A stretch of DNA of 64,000 nt, taken from the NCBI GenBank assembly GCA_965277595.1, contig CBDIDH010000002.1, positions 1,302,001 to 1,366,000 on the forward strand, in the 5' to 3' direction. The DNA comes from CBDIDH01 sp965277595. GTDB taxonomy: Bacteria; Planctomycetota; Planctomycetia; Isosphaerales; Isosphaeraceae. The notes below the pieces were generated by a model. That model was not told where the DNA came from and did not search any database. It saw nothing but the letters and a program-made list of their open reading frames with translations. Positions 17,041-25,150 of the stretch are shown one piece after another. Position numbers and translations under genes: made by a program. Positions within the stretch are counted from its first letter, which is position 1; each line of letters begins with the position of its first letter.

Positions 17041-17400
17041 GGGACACGCATCCTGCGGGTCAGTCGTTCCGGTCGTTCCGTGCCGGACACCCTCGGCAAG
17101 CCACGGCCCGGTGCCCCTTCGTGGAAGAATCCGAGGAGAGCCGCCGTCCTGGCGGGCGCTCTCTTCAAGAAATTCCGAGGAAGACGAAAGCCTGGCGATG
17201 CCCGAAGACACGCCCGCTCACCTTCTGGAAATCGGCATCAACGGGGTTCCAGGCCGAAAAATAAGGGAAATTTTATCCAGGTCCGACCGCGACCGTTGCG
17301 CCCAGATCCGGTATGGTATCGGAATCCGGGGGCGTCCGACATCAAGACGGTTCGCCCGACGACGACGACCCACGACAACCGCCCAGGCGAGGTCACGAAC
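17041..17400. other. Divergent promoter region of the efflux genes
   Basis: A 360-base spacer between the TolC-like gene (minus) and the adaptor gene (plus). An open frame runs back through it from the adaptor but has no support as coding. It must hold both promoters. I found no convincing -35/-10 pair or palindrome by eye. Confidence 0.5.
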
Positions 17401-18663
17401 TTGGTCACGAGCCTCTGGAAAGGAAACGCAAGGCGGCGGCGTCCCGGCGCGATCGCCGCGATGTCGATGCTCGCGGTCGCGGTTGCGGGGTGTCAGCCCT
17501 CGACGGGGACGACGTCGACCTCGGCCAAGGACGCGCCCAAGCCCGCGAAGGTCGAGGGCGCTCCCAAGGAGGCCGACCTGGCGACCCTGACCCTCACGCC
17601 CGACGCCGAGACCCGGCTCGGCCTTGTCACCGCCGCCGCCGAACGCAAGGCGGTCGCCAGAACGACCACCTATGCCGGCGAGGTCATGATCCCCTCGGGA
17701 CGCCTCACGGCCGTGACCTCCCCCTTCGTCGGCACGCTCAAGGGGCCTGATGGCTCGGCCACGCCCACGCCCGGCGCCGCGGTGAAGGAAGGGCAGCCGG
17801 TCTTCGTCCTCGTGCCGATTCTCTCGCCCGAGTCGCAGGCGACGATGGCCCCGCTCTTGATCGAGTCGGAAGGCCAGGTCAAGCAGGCGACCGAGCAGCT
17901 TCACATTGCCAAGCTCTCGCTGGACCGGGCCGAGAACCTGGTGAAGACCAAGGCCGCCTCGGCCGCGATGATGGTTGACGCCCAGGCTCAGTACGACCTG
18001 GCCCAGACCAACTTGAAGGCCGCCGAGGCCCGCCACGAGAGCCTTGCCAAGGTCTCCGCCGATAGCAAGTCGGGCACGCTCAAGGTGGCGATCTCGTCCC
18101 CCGCGTCGGGGATCTTGCAGAACGTTCACGCCCAGGTCGGCCAGACCGTCGCCGCCGGCGCGGCGCTCTTTGAAGTCGCCGGTCTTGACCCGGTCTGGGT
18201 CAAGGTGCCTGTCTACGTCGGCGACGTCTCCCGACTCGCGGCCGACCGCCCGGCGACCGTCGGCGGCCTTGCCGACGCCCCCGGCGCGCCCGGCGAACGC
18301 CCCGCCCGGCCGGTCATCGCGCCCCCGTCGGGCGATCCCCTGGCGGCCACGGTGAACATCTTTTACGAGGTCAAGAACGCCGACGGCCGCCTCCGCCCCG
18401 GCGAGCGCGTCGGCGTGACCCTGCCGCTTCAGGGAGACGAGCAGAGCCTCACCGTTCCCCGCTCGGCGCTAATCCGCGACATCCACGGCGGGGCCTGGGT
18501 TTACGAGAAGATCAAGCCCCACGCCTACGCCCGCAAGCGCGTCTCCGTCGACCGCGTCGTCGGCGACCTCGCCGTGCTCTCGGCCGCCGCGCTCAAGCCC
18601 GGCGCCTCGGTCGTCACCATCGGCGCCGCCGAGCTTTACGGCGCCGAGTTCGGCGGCAAGTAA
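17401..18663 (+). CDS. RND efflux periplasmic adaptor (membrane fusion lipoprotein)
   Basis: About 420 residues. TTG 17401 is proposed because GAGG lies eight bases upstream and it gives a complete lipoprotein signal: basic KGNARRRR, a hydrophobic core and the lipobox LAVAVAGC near residue 31. The body has the HlyD order: beta-barrel and lipoyl halves (GTLKGPDGSA, KEGQPVFVLVPILSPESQ), a helical hairpin (KLSLDRAENLVKTKAASAAM), then SPASGILQNVHAQVGQTVAA and a C-terminal barrel with RPGERVGVTLPLQG. It bridges pump and channel. The pump gene is 2.9 kb downstream, beyond three Uma2 genes. An ATG at 17461 would truncate the signal. Confidence 0.85.
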   Translation: MVTSLWKGNARRRRPGAIAAMSMLAVAVAGCQPSTGTTSTSAKDAPKPAKVEGAPKEADLATLTLTPDAETRLGLVTAAAERKAVARTTTYAGEVMIPSGRLTAVTSPFVGTLKGPDGSATPTPGAAVKEGQPVFVLVPILSPESQATMAPLLIESEGQVKQATEQLHIAKLSLDRAENLVKTKAASAAMMVDAQAQYDLAQTNLKAAEARHESLAKVSADSKSGTLKVAISSPASGILQNVHAQVGQTVAAGAALFEVAGLDPVWVKVPVYVGDVSRLAADRPATVGGLADAPGAPGERPARPVIAPPSGDPLAATVNIFYEVKNADGRLRPGERVGVTLPLQGDEQSLTVPRSALIRDIHGGAWVYEKIKPHAYARKRVSVDRVVGDLAVLSAAALKPGASVVTIGAAELYGAEFGGK

Positions 18664-18690
18664 CCCGACGTCCTCAAAGGGATTCCGATC

Positions 18691-19350
18691 ATGGCGACCG
18701 TCGACAAGACCGTCCGAGTCCTGACGTCCGAGCAACGGGTCGTGATCCGTGACATCGGCTGGGACGGATACGAGACGCTCTTGCAGCTCGTCGGCGACGG
18801 GCACGTACGGCTCGCCTGCGACGGGAAGGACGTGGAGTTGATGTCCCCCTCACGAGATCACGACCTGTACGCGAGGCTGATCGGCCGGATCGTCGACACA
18901 GTCACGGAAGAATTGCGTATCCCCTGCCAGGGTTCGCGGACAACGACCTGGCGGCAGAGGGTCAAGGAAAAAGGTCTCGAAGCCGACGACTGTTTTTACC
19001 TGTCCAGCCTGGACCGAATTCGGGGGAAGCGGGGCAACCTTGACCTGACGGTCGACCCACCCCCCGACCTGGCCGTTGAAGTCGAGATCAGCCGGAGTGC
19101 GCTCGACCGGATGGGCCTTTACGCCCTGCTGGGGGTGCCCGAGGTCTGGCGATTCGACGGCGACCAGTTGACCATCGAACTCCTTCAGCCCGACGGCCAG
19201 TATGCGGTCGCCCCCGTAAGCCCGAGCCTGCCCATGCTGCCTCCTGACGAGATCGTCCGCTGGGTCCTTCTTGCCGAGGACATGGACGACCATTCCGCCT
19301 GGAACGCCCTCTTTCGCGGCTGGGTCCGCGCCGAGTTGATGCCAGGATAA
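18691..19350 (+). CDS. Uma2 family protein, tandem copy 1
   Basis: A 219-residue Uma2/DUF820 protein, first of three in tandem. The core PPPDLAVEVEISRSALDR (about residues 125-142) and GVPEVWRFDGDQL mark the EISRSALDR subgroup, which lacks the Lys-rich helix of the canonical form at 2703. The N-terminal GDGHVRLACDGKDVELMSPS corresponds to the substrate-side segment. It starts 27 bases after the adaptor gene, so it is probably in that operon. Its last 28 residues are identical to those of copy 2, which points to gene conversion. No function is known. Confidence 0.88.
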   Translation: MATVDKTVRVLTSEQRVVIRDIGWDGYETLLQLVGDGHVRLACDGKDVELMSPSRDHDLYARLIGRIVDTVTEELRIPCQGSRTTTWRQRVKEKGLEADDCFYLSSLDRIRGKRGNLDLTVDPPPDLAVEVEISRSALDRMGLYALLGVPEVWRFDGDQLTIELLQPDGQYAVAPVSPSLPMLPPDEIVRWVLLAEDMDDHSAWNALFRGWVRAELMPG

Positions 19351-19609
19351 GTCAATCCGTCCGTTCAAGGATTCCGATCCATGGCGACCGTCGCTCATCC
19401 CGCCCAGGCCCGACGCCTTCTCAGCCCCGAACAGCGGTTCCTGCTGCGCGGAGTTGGCTGGTCCGGCTATGAGGCACTCCTGAAAATGGTCGGCGACGGC
19501 CACGTTCGCCTGACCTGCGACGGGAAGGACGTGGAGTTGATGTCGCCTTCGGGTGAGCATGAGGAGTACGGCAACCTGATCGGCCGGATGATCGAGACCG
19601 TGACCGAAG
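19265..19609 (+). repeat. Long direct repeat, copy A (offset 699)
   Basis: This segment covers the end of Uma2 copy 1, the 30-base spacer and the first third of copy 2. It recurs about 699 bases downstream (19964-20308) with only a handful of differences. Identity stops sharply at GTGACCGA(A/G)GAG. A 699-base unit matches the spacing of the two start codons (19381, 20080), as expected from unequal crossing-over or conversion. Confidence 0.9.
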
Positions 19610-20049
19610 AGTTACGGCTCCCCTGTCTCGGGCTCGGGTCAACGACCTGGCGCAAGGTGCTTCATGAGCGGGGCCTCGAAGCCGACGAGTGCTATTACCT
19701 GACCAACGCCCCAAGGGTCCGGGCGCGGCGGAAGACGCTCGATTTGACCGTCGATCCGCCCCCCGACCTGGCCGTTGAAGTCGAGATCAGCCGGAGTGCG
19801 CTCGATCGCCTGGAAATCTACGCCAGCCTGGGCATTCCCGAGGTCTGGCGGTTCGACGGCGAACACCTGGTCATTCATCGTCTTCAACCCGACGGCACTT
19901 ATGCCCTCGCCCCCGCGAGCCTGAGCCTGCCCATGCTGCCGCCCGCTGAGGTTGTCCGCTGGGTTCTTCTTGCCGAGGACATGGACGACCATTCCGCCTG
20001 GAACGCCCTCTTTCGCGGCTGGGTCCGCGCCGAGTTGATGCCAGGATAA
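19381..20049 (+). CDS. Uma2 family protein, tandem copy 2
   Basis: A 222-residue Uma2/DUF820 protein. Its first 78 residues differ from copy 3 at only two positions, and its last 28 match copy 1 exactly. The middle (about residues 79-120, containing LGLGSTTWRKVLHERGLEAD) is different from both. The PPPDLAVEVEISRSALDR core is kept. This is a mosaic: shared ends and a private centre. It begins 30 bases after copy 1, behind the spacer sequence GTCCGTTCAAGGATTCCGAT, in which AAGGAT may be the ribosome site. Confidence 0.88.
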   Translation: MATVAHPAQARRLLSPEQRFLLRGVGWSGYEALLKMVGDGHVRLTCDGKDVELMSPSGEHEEYGNLIGRMIETVTEELRLPCLGLGSTTWRKVLHERGLEADECYYLTNAPRVRARRKTLDLTVDPPPDLAVEVEISRSALDRLEIYASLGIPEVWRFDGEHLVIHRLQPDGTYALAPASLSLPMLPPAEVVRWVLLAEDMDDHSAWNALFRGWVRAELMPG

Positions 20050-20308
20050 GTCAATCCGTCCGTTCAAGGATTCCGATTCATGGCGACCGTCGCTCATCCC
20101 GCCCAGGCCCGACACCTTCTCGACCCCGAACAGCGGTTCCTGCTGCGCGGAGTTGGCTGGTCCGGCTATGAGGCACTCCTGAAAATGGTCGGCGACGGCC
20201 ACGTTCGCCTGACCTGCGACGGGAAGGACGTGGAGTTGATGTCGCCTTCGGGTGAGCATGAGGAGTACGGCAACCTGATCGGCCGGATGATCGAGACCGT
20301 GACCGAGG
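19964..20308 (+). repeat. Long direct repeat, copy B (offset 699)
   Basis: Partner of the repeat at 19265-19609. It spans the 3' end of Uma2 copy 2, the spacer and the 5' third of copy 3. Differences include GATTCATGG for GATCCATGG at the start codon, and a few bases around codons 13-17. Confidence 0.9.
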
Positions 20309-20754
20309 AGTTGAACATTCCCTGCGAGGCGGCGGGGTCGACCACCTGGAAATCGACGCTGCAAGAGAAGGGCCTGGAGCCGGACGAGTGTTATTATCTG
20401 GCCAATTCCGAACGGGTGATCGGCAAGCGTTCGATTGACCTCCGCGTTGATCCGCCCCCCGACCTCGCCCTTGAGGTCGAAATCAGCCGGAGCGCCCTCG
20501 ATCGCCTGGCAATTTACGCGGCGCTGGGCGTTCCCGAAGTCTGGCGGTTCGATGGCGACCAACTGGTCATTCACCTGCGTCAACCTGACGGCTCGTATGC
20601 CCTCGCCCCCGCGAGTCTCTCGCTGCCGATGCTGACACCCGATCGCCTTGTCCACTGGATCGAACGCGCCGCCGACATGGGCCAGACCCCCTGGATTCGC
20701 GCCTTCCGCGACTGGGTCCGCGCCGAGTTATCGCCGAGGCATGAACACCCTTGA
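20080..20754 (+). CDS. Uma2 family protein, tandem copy 3
   Basis: A 224-residue Uma2/DUF820 protein, third in tandem. The N-terminal third is nearly identical to copy 2; the centre (CEAAGSTTWKSTLQEKGLEP) and the C-terminus (LVHWIERAADMGQTPWIRAF) are its own. The core PPPDLALEVEISRSALDR and GVPEVWRFDG are kept. Its stop codon lies 24 bases before the start chosen for the next gene. No phenotype is known for the family. Confidence 0.88.
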   Translation: MATVAHPAQARHLLDPEQRFLLRGVGWSGYEALLKMVGDGHVRLTCDGKDVELMSPSGEHEEYGNLIGRMIETVTEELNIPCEAAGSTTWKSTLQEKGLEPDECYYLANSERVIGKRSIDLRVDPPPDLALEVEISRSALDRLAIYAALGVPEVWRFDGDQLVIHLRQPDGSYALAPASLSLPMLTPDRLVHWIERAADMGQTPWIRAFRDWVRAELSPRHEHP

Positions 20755-20777
20755 TCGAACGCCACGAAGGGGCCGTC

Positions 20778-21410
20778 ATGGTGACGGAGACAATCCATCA
20801 AGAGTCTGACTCGCCTTACGCCGCCCCCTTGGCCGCGGTCGGCGTGCCGGGCGTTTTCCGGGCGAGGATTTGGTATCGGTGGTTGATCACATCGGTCATC
20901 GGGGGCATCGCCGCGCTCTCGCTCGGCATTGGTCTTTTCCTCACTCTATGGGTCAAGCAGGATGCGGTCATCACCACGATGATCGGGCTCGGCCTCCTGG
21001 TTCTGACGGCGCTGAGCGTGGTCCCGATCGTGGCGCGACGGGGGCCAGTCCTGCGCGTCTGTCGGAAAGGGCTGATCATCCGGCGGTTCGGGCGGTCGGA
21101 AGTCGTTGACCTGCCGTCGGCACCGGGTTACTGGCGGCTCGTCCTGGCGCTGATCTCGGGAGGAACCTGCCGGTTCCCGATGCTCCGAATTCCCTGGTCG
21201 GAAATGTCTGGGGTCTCGATCATGACCCATCAGTGGGAATCCATCCTGCTCGTCCAGTGGAGGCCCGGCGGGAGGGATAAACTCTACTGGGTCATGCTCC
21301 GTCAGAGCGAGATCGCCGCGCTCGTTGAACAGGTCGCGGCCGACCTCCGGGCCTGGGCCGACAATGCCGACGCCCGTGTGACGCTGCCGACTTGGGGCGA
21401 TCCCGAATGA
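20778..21410 (+). CDS. Hypothetical membrane protein
   Basis: A 210-residue protein from ATG 20778, chosen for AAGGGG six bases upstream; a TTG at 20751 overlaps the end of the Uma2 gene. Two transmembrane helices (LITSVIGGIAALSLGIGLFL and MIGLGLLVLTALSVVPIVA) lie near residues 40-85. A PH-like segment with RKGLIIRRFGRSEVVDLP and WSEMSGVSI follows. No named family is recognised. It lies between the Uma2 triplet and the RND pump gene and may be an accessory of either; this is inference from position. Confidence 0.7.
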   Translation: MVTETIHQESDSPYAAPLAAVGVPGVFRARIWYRWLITSVIGGIAALSLGIGLFLTLWVKQDAVITTMIGLGLLVLTALSVVPIVARRGPVLRVCRKGLIIRRFGRSEVVDLPSAPGYWRLVLALISGGTCRFPMLRIPWSEMSGVSIMTHQWESILLVQWRPGGRDKLYWVMLRQSEIAALVEQVAADLRAWADNADARVTLPTWGDPE

Positions 21411-21458
21411 GGAGGTTCTTGAAGGATGACGAGGGCGCGATGGCTCCGGGAATGGGAG

Positions 21459-21542
21459 GGACGATGACCAAGGACCAATGACCGAGAAATCCTGACTATC
21501 GGCCATCGTCCCTTGGTCATTGGCCATCGGTCATCGGTCATT
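21459..21542. repeat. ATGACCR heptad hairpin before the RND pump
   Basis: The left arm GATGACCAAGGACCAATGAC pairs imperfectly with GTCCCTTGGTCATTGGCCAT on the right, then extra CGGTCAT units follow. It ends about 70 bases before the pump start and could uncouple the pump from the genes upstream. Confidence 0.7.
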
Positions 21543-21612
21543 CATCCCCCGAAAACGCGAGGCGGTTTCAAGGAAGTTCCCCAAGAAGCTCTGGCACCGA
21601 GATGAATCGATC

Positions 21613-24600
21613 ATGATGAACTGGCTGGTCTCCACCGCGCTGAGGCTCAGGGTCCTGGTGCTGGCGCTCTCCGTGGTGCTGATGGTCGTCGGCGTGCAAA
21701 AGGCAAGGCAGGCGCCGCTCGATGTCTTTCCCGAGTTCGCGCCCCCGTTGATCGAGGTCCAGACCGAGGCGCCGGGGCTCTCGACCGAAGAGGTCGAAAG
21801 CTTCGTCAGCGTCCCGATCGAGAACGCCCTGAACGGCACGACCGGCCTGAAAACGATCCGGTCCAAGAGCGTCCTCGGCCTCTCGTCGGTCGTCCTGATC
21901 CTCAAGGAAGGGACCGATCTGAACGCCGCCCGGCAGGTCGTGCAAGAGCGGCTCTCGGTGGAAGCCTCGCGGCTCCCCGCGGCGGCGAACCGACCGGTCA
22001 TTCTCTCGCCACTCTCCTCAACAAGCCGGTTGCTGAAGATCGGCCTGTCGTCGAAAACGCTCTCGCAGATGGAAATGACGCTGCTGGCGAAGTGGACGAT
22101 CCGCCCTCGCCTGATGTCGATTCCCGGCGTCGCCAACGTGGCGATCTGGGGCCAGCGCGACACGCAATACCAGGTGCTCGTTGATCCCGATCGCCTCCAG
22201 ACCCACGGCGTCACGCTTGACACGGTCGTCAAGGCCGTCACCGATGCCTCGGCCGTCGGCGCGGGGGGATTCGTCGACTCGCCCAACCAGCGGATCGCCG
22301 TCCGCCACCGCTCGCCGATCGAAGACCCGGCCGACCTGGGCAAGGTCACCGTCGCCTTCCGCAACGGCGCTCCCTTGCGCCTCGGCGACGTGGCCGAGGT
22401 CAAGCTCGGCTTTCCGCCGCCGATTGGCGACGCCGTGATCGACGACGGCCCCGGCCTCCTCCTGATCGTCGAGAAACAGCCGACGGGCAACACCCTGGAA
22501 GTCACCCGGCAGGTCGAGGCCGCTCTTGAAGCCCTTCGCCCCGCGCTCAAGGGAGTGAAGGTTGACCCCGAGATCTTCCGCCCCGCCACCTTCATCGAAC
22601 GTTCGCTCGACAACCTGGCCGAGGCCATGTGGGTCGGCTGCGTCCTCGTCGTCGTCATCCTCGTCCTCTTCCTCTATGACTGGCGAACGGCCGTCATCAG
22701 CCTCCTGGCCATTCCCCTCTCGTTGATCGCGGCCACGCTGGTCATCATTTCCATGGGCGCGACGATCAACACGATGGTCCTCGCCGGTCTGGTGATCGCG
22801 ATGGGCGAGGTGGTTGACGACGCGATCATCGACGTCGAAAACATCGTCCGACGCCTCCGCCAGAACCGCGCCGAGGGGTCGCGGGTCTCCCCCTTCCGGG
22901 TCGTTCTGGCGGCCTCGCTTGAGGTCCGAAGCGCCGTCGTTTATGCCAGCCTGATCGTGATCCTCGTCTTCCTGCCGGTCTTCTTTCTCGACGGCCTCGC
23001 CGGGTCGTTCTTCCGACCGCTCGCCCTGGCGTATGTCCTGGCGATCGTCGCCTCCTTGCTCGTCGCCCTGACGGTCACCCCCGCGCTCTCGATGATGCTC
23101 CTGACCGGCAAGGAGCCCTTCGGCGCCTCGGTCAGGCGGCGATTTGACCGGCTCCCCCTCGCGGTTCGCGGCCTGATCGTCGCGGCCGTGCTGACCTTGA
23201 TCGCGTATGCCGGCTGGCGGGTCCACGCGGCCAATCCGGGGCTCGTCGCGCGCCTTGCAATCGGTGCGCGGCACAAGCCGATCGAGGCGGGGTTCCTGGT
23301 TCTCGGCGTCCTGGCGCTGGCCTGGTTGTTCCTCTTCGCGAAGGGGGGCGAATCGCCGGTCGTGACGGCCTTGAAGCGTGCCTATCGGGGGATCTTGCCG
23401 ACGATGGTCGGTCGGCCCGGCCTGGCGGTCACGGTCCTCGCCGTCGCCTTCCTCGCGACGATCTGGGCGGTCGCGGGCCTGGGCGAGGAGTTCTTGCCGA
23501 GCTTTCAGGAAAACGATTTCCTGATGCACTGGGTCGAGAAGCCCGGAACCTCGCTCGACGCCATGACCCGCCTGACCGTCCAGGCGAGCCGAGACCTCCG
23601 CAAGGTTGACGGCGTCCGCAACTTCGGGTCACACATCGGCCGGGCCGAGGTCGCCGACGAGGTCGTCGGCCCGAACTTCACCGAATTGTGGATCAGCGTT
23701 GACCCCGACAAGAACTTCAGGACCACGATGGGCCGGATTCAGGCCGTGATTGACGGCTATCCCGGCCTCGTCCAGAAAGACGTGCTGACCTATCTGAAAG
23801 AGCGGATTAAAGAGGTACTCACCGGCGCGGGGGCGACGGTCGTCGTGCGGACCTTCGGTCCCAACATGGACGTCCTCCGCGCCAAGGCGGCCGAGATCGC
23901 CGCGGTCGTGAAGACCGTGCCCGGCGTGACCGATTTGAAGGTCGAGTCTCAGGTTCTTGTCCCACAGCTTGACGTCCGGCTCCGGCCCGAGGCGGCGGCC
24001 CGCCTCGGCCTGACCGCGGGCGACGTCCGACGCGCGGCGACGACGCTGGTCAAGGGGGCGAAGGTCGGCGAACTCTTCAAGGACCAGAAGGTTTACGACG
24101 TCTTCGTCTGGGGGGTCGACCGGGTCCGCAACGACCTCTCGGCCATCAACGCGCTGCCGATCGAGACCCCGCTCGGCACGCACGTCCCGCTCGGCGACGT
24201 GGCCGACGTCGCCGTCGTCGCCGCGCCCAATCTCATCATGCGCGAAGGGGCCTCAAGGCGTCTCGACGTGACCTGCAACGTCCAGGGTCGCGACCTCGGC
24301 AGTGTCGCCCGAGAGATCGAGGCGAAGGTCAAGGCTCTCGACTTCCCGCGCGAGTATCACCCCGAATTCCTCGGCGAATACGCGGCCCGCGAGGAATCGC
24401 GGCGTCGCCTCCTGGCGCTCTCGGTCCTCTCGCTCCTGGGCGTTCTCCTGGTCATCCATTCCGACTTTCGGACGGTCCGGCTCACGGTCCTGGTCTTCAT
24501 GACCTTGCCCTTCGCCCTCATTGGCGGCGTCTTTGGCGCGGTCTGGGGGGGCGGCGTGCTCTCGTTGGGATCGCTCGTCGGGTTCGTGACCGTGCTGGGG

Positions 24601-24978
24601 ATCGCCGCGCGGAACGGGATCATGCTCGTCAGCCACTACCGGCACCTTGAAGTCGAGGAAGGCGAACCCTTCGGCCCCGCGCTGGTCGTCCGAGGCTCTG
24701 AAGAACGCCTGGCGCCGATCTTGATGACCGCCCTGGCGACGGGCCTTGCCCTCGTCCCCCTGGCCCTCGCAGGCAACAAGCCCGGCCACGAGATCGAGCA
24801 TCCGATGGCCGTCGTGATCCTCGGCGGCCTGGTCACCTCGACCGTTTTGAACCTCTTCCTGATGCCCTCTCTCTACCTCGCCTTCGGTCGCGGGCGCGGC
24901 CCCACCCTTCGACCCGACGCCGACGAGTCTGACGACGCCCAGGAAGCCCTCGCCGTCGGCCACGCCGGGGCCTATTGA
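21613..24978 (+). CDS. RND efflux pump, CusA/CzcA-like
   Basis: A 1121-residue inner-membrane RND transporter with the usual duplicated topology: TM1, a large periplasmic loop, TM2-7, a second loop and TM8-12. PEFAPPLIEVQTEAPGLSTE near the start and EGTDLNAARQVVQERL (about residue 104) are typical of the heavy-metal efflux subgroup. The TM4 relay reads GEVVDDAIIDVEN (residues 398-410). Asp402 and Glu409 align with CzcA Asp408 and Glu415, but Ala396 replaces CzcA Asp402. The substrate is therefore uncertain. The start has only a weak ribosome site. Adaptor and channel genes lie upstream. Confidence 0.9.
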   Translation: MMNWLVSTALRLRVLVLALSVVLMVVGVQKARQAPLDVFPEFAPPLIEVQTEAPGLSTEEVESFVSVPIENALNGTTGLKTIRSKSVLGLSSVVLILKEGTDLNAARQVVQERLSVEASRLPAAANRPVILSPLSSTSRLLKIGLSSKTLSQMEMTLLAKWTIRPRLMSIPGVANVAIWGQRDTQYQVLVDPDRLQTHGVTLDTVVKAVTDASAVGAGGFVDSPNQRIAVRHRSPIEDPADLGKVTVAFRNGAPLRLGDVAEVKLGFPPPIGDAVIDDGPGLLLIVEKQPTGNTLEVTRQVEAALEALRPALKGVKVDPEIFRPATFIERSLDNLAEAMWVGCVLVVVILVLFLYDWRTAVISLLAIPLSLIAATLVIISMGATINTMVLAGLVIAMGEVVDDAIIDVENIVRRLRQNRAEGSRVSPFRVVLAASLEVRSAVVYASLIVILVFLPVFFLDGLAGSFFRPLALAYVLAIVASLLVALTVTPALSMMLLTGKEPFGASVRRRFDRLPLAVRGLIVAAVLTLIAYAGWRVHAANPGLVARLAIGARHKPIEAGFLVLGVLALAWLFLFAKGGESPVVTALKRAYRGILPTMVGRPGLAVTVLAVAFLATIWAVAGLGEEFLPSFQENDFLMHWVEKPGTSLDAMTRLTVQASRDLRKVDGVRNFGSHIGRAEVADEVVGPNFTELWISVDPDKNFRTTMGRIQAVIDGYPGLVQKDVLTYLKERIKEVLTGAGATVVVRTFGPNMDVLRAKAAEIAAVVKTVPGVTDLKVESQVLVPQLDVRLRPEAAARLGLTAGDVRRAATTLVKGAKVGELFKDQKVYDVFVWGVDRVRNDLSAINALPIETPLGTHVPLGDVADVAVVAAPNLIMREGASRRLDVTCNVQGRDLGSVAREIEAKVKALDFPREYHPEFLGEYAAREESRRRLLALSVLSLLGVLLVIHSDFRTVRLTVLVFMTLPFALIGGVFGAVWGGGVLSLGSLVGFVTVLGIAARNGIMLVSHYRHLEVEEGEPFGPALVVRGSEERLAPILMTALATGLALVPLALAGNKPGHEIEHPMAVVILGGLVTSTVLNLFLMPSLYLAFGRGRGPTLRPDADESDDAQEALAVGHAGAY

Positions 24979-25007
24979 TCGAGCGGGCGCCCGCTTTGGG
25001 CTCAATG

Positions 25008-25150
25008 CGATGACCGATGACCGAGGACCGAGGACCGAGGACCGAGGACCGAGGACCGAGGACCAATGACCGAGGACCGAGGACCAATGACCAAGAATTC
25101 AATCGATCGGTCATTGGGCATTGGTCATCGGTCATCGTCCCTCGGTCATT
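25008..25150. repeat. Large heptad hairpin, AGGACCG-rich
   Basis: A left array of at least eleven units (ATGACCG, then a run of AGGACCG, ACCAATG) over 25008-25094 faces a right array of GGTCATTGG, GGTCATCGG and CCTCGGTCATT over 25108-25150. The right end touches the stop codon of the following minus-strand gene. It separates the convergent pump and DUF5648 genes. Confidence 0.85.

Noticed and set aside
17023..17400. N-terminal extension of the adaptor
   Set aside because: It would place about 126 unrelated residues before a clear lipoprotein signal and overlap the divergent channel gene.
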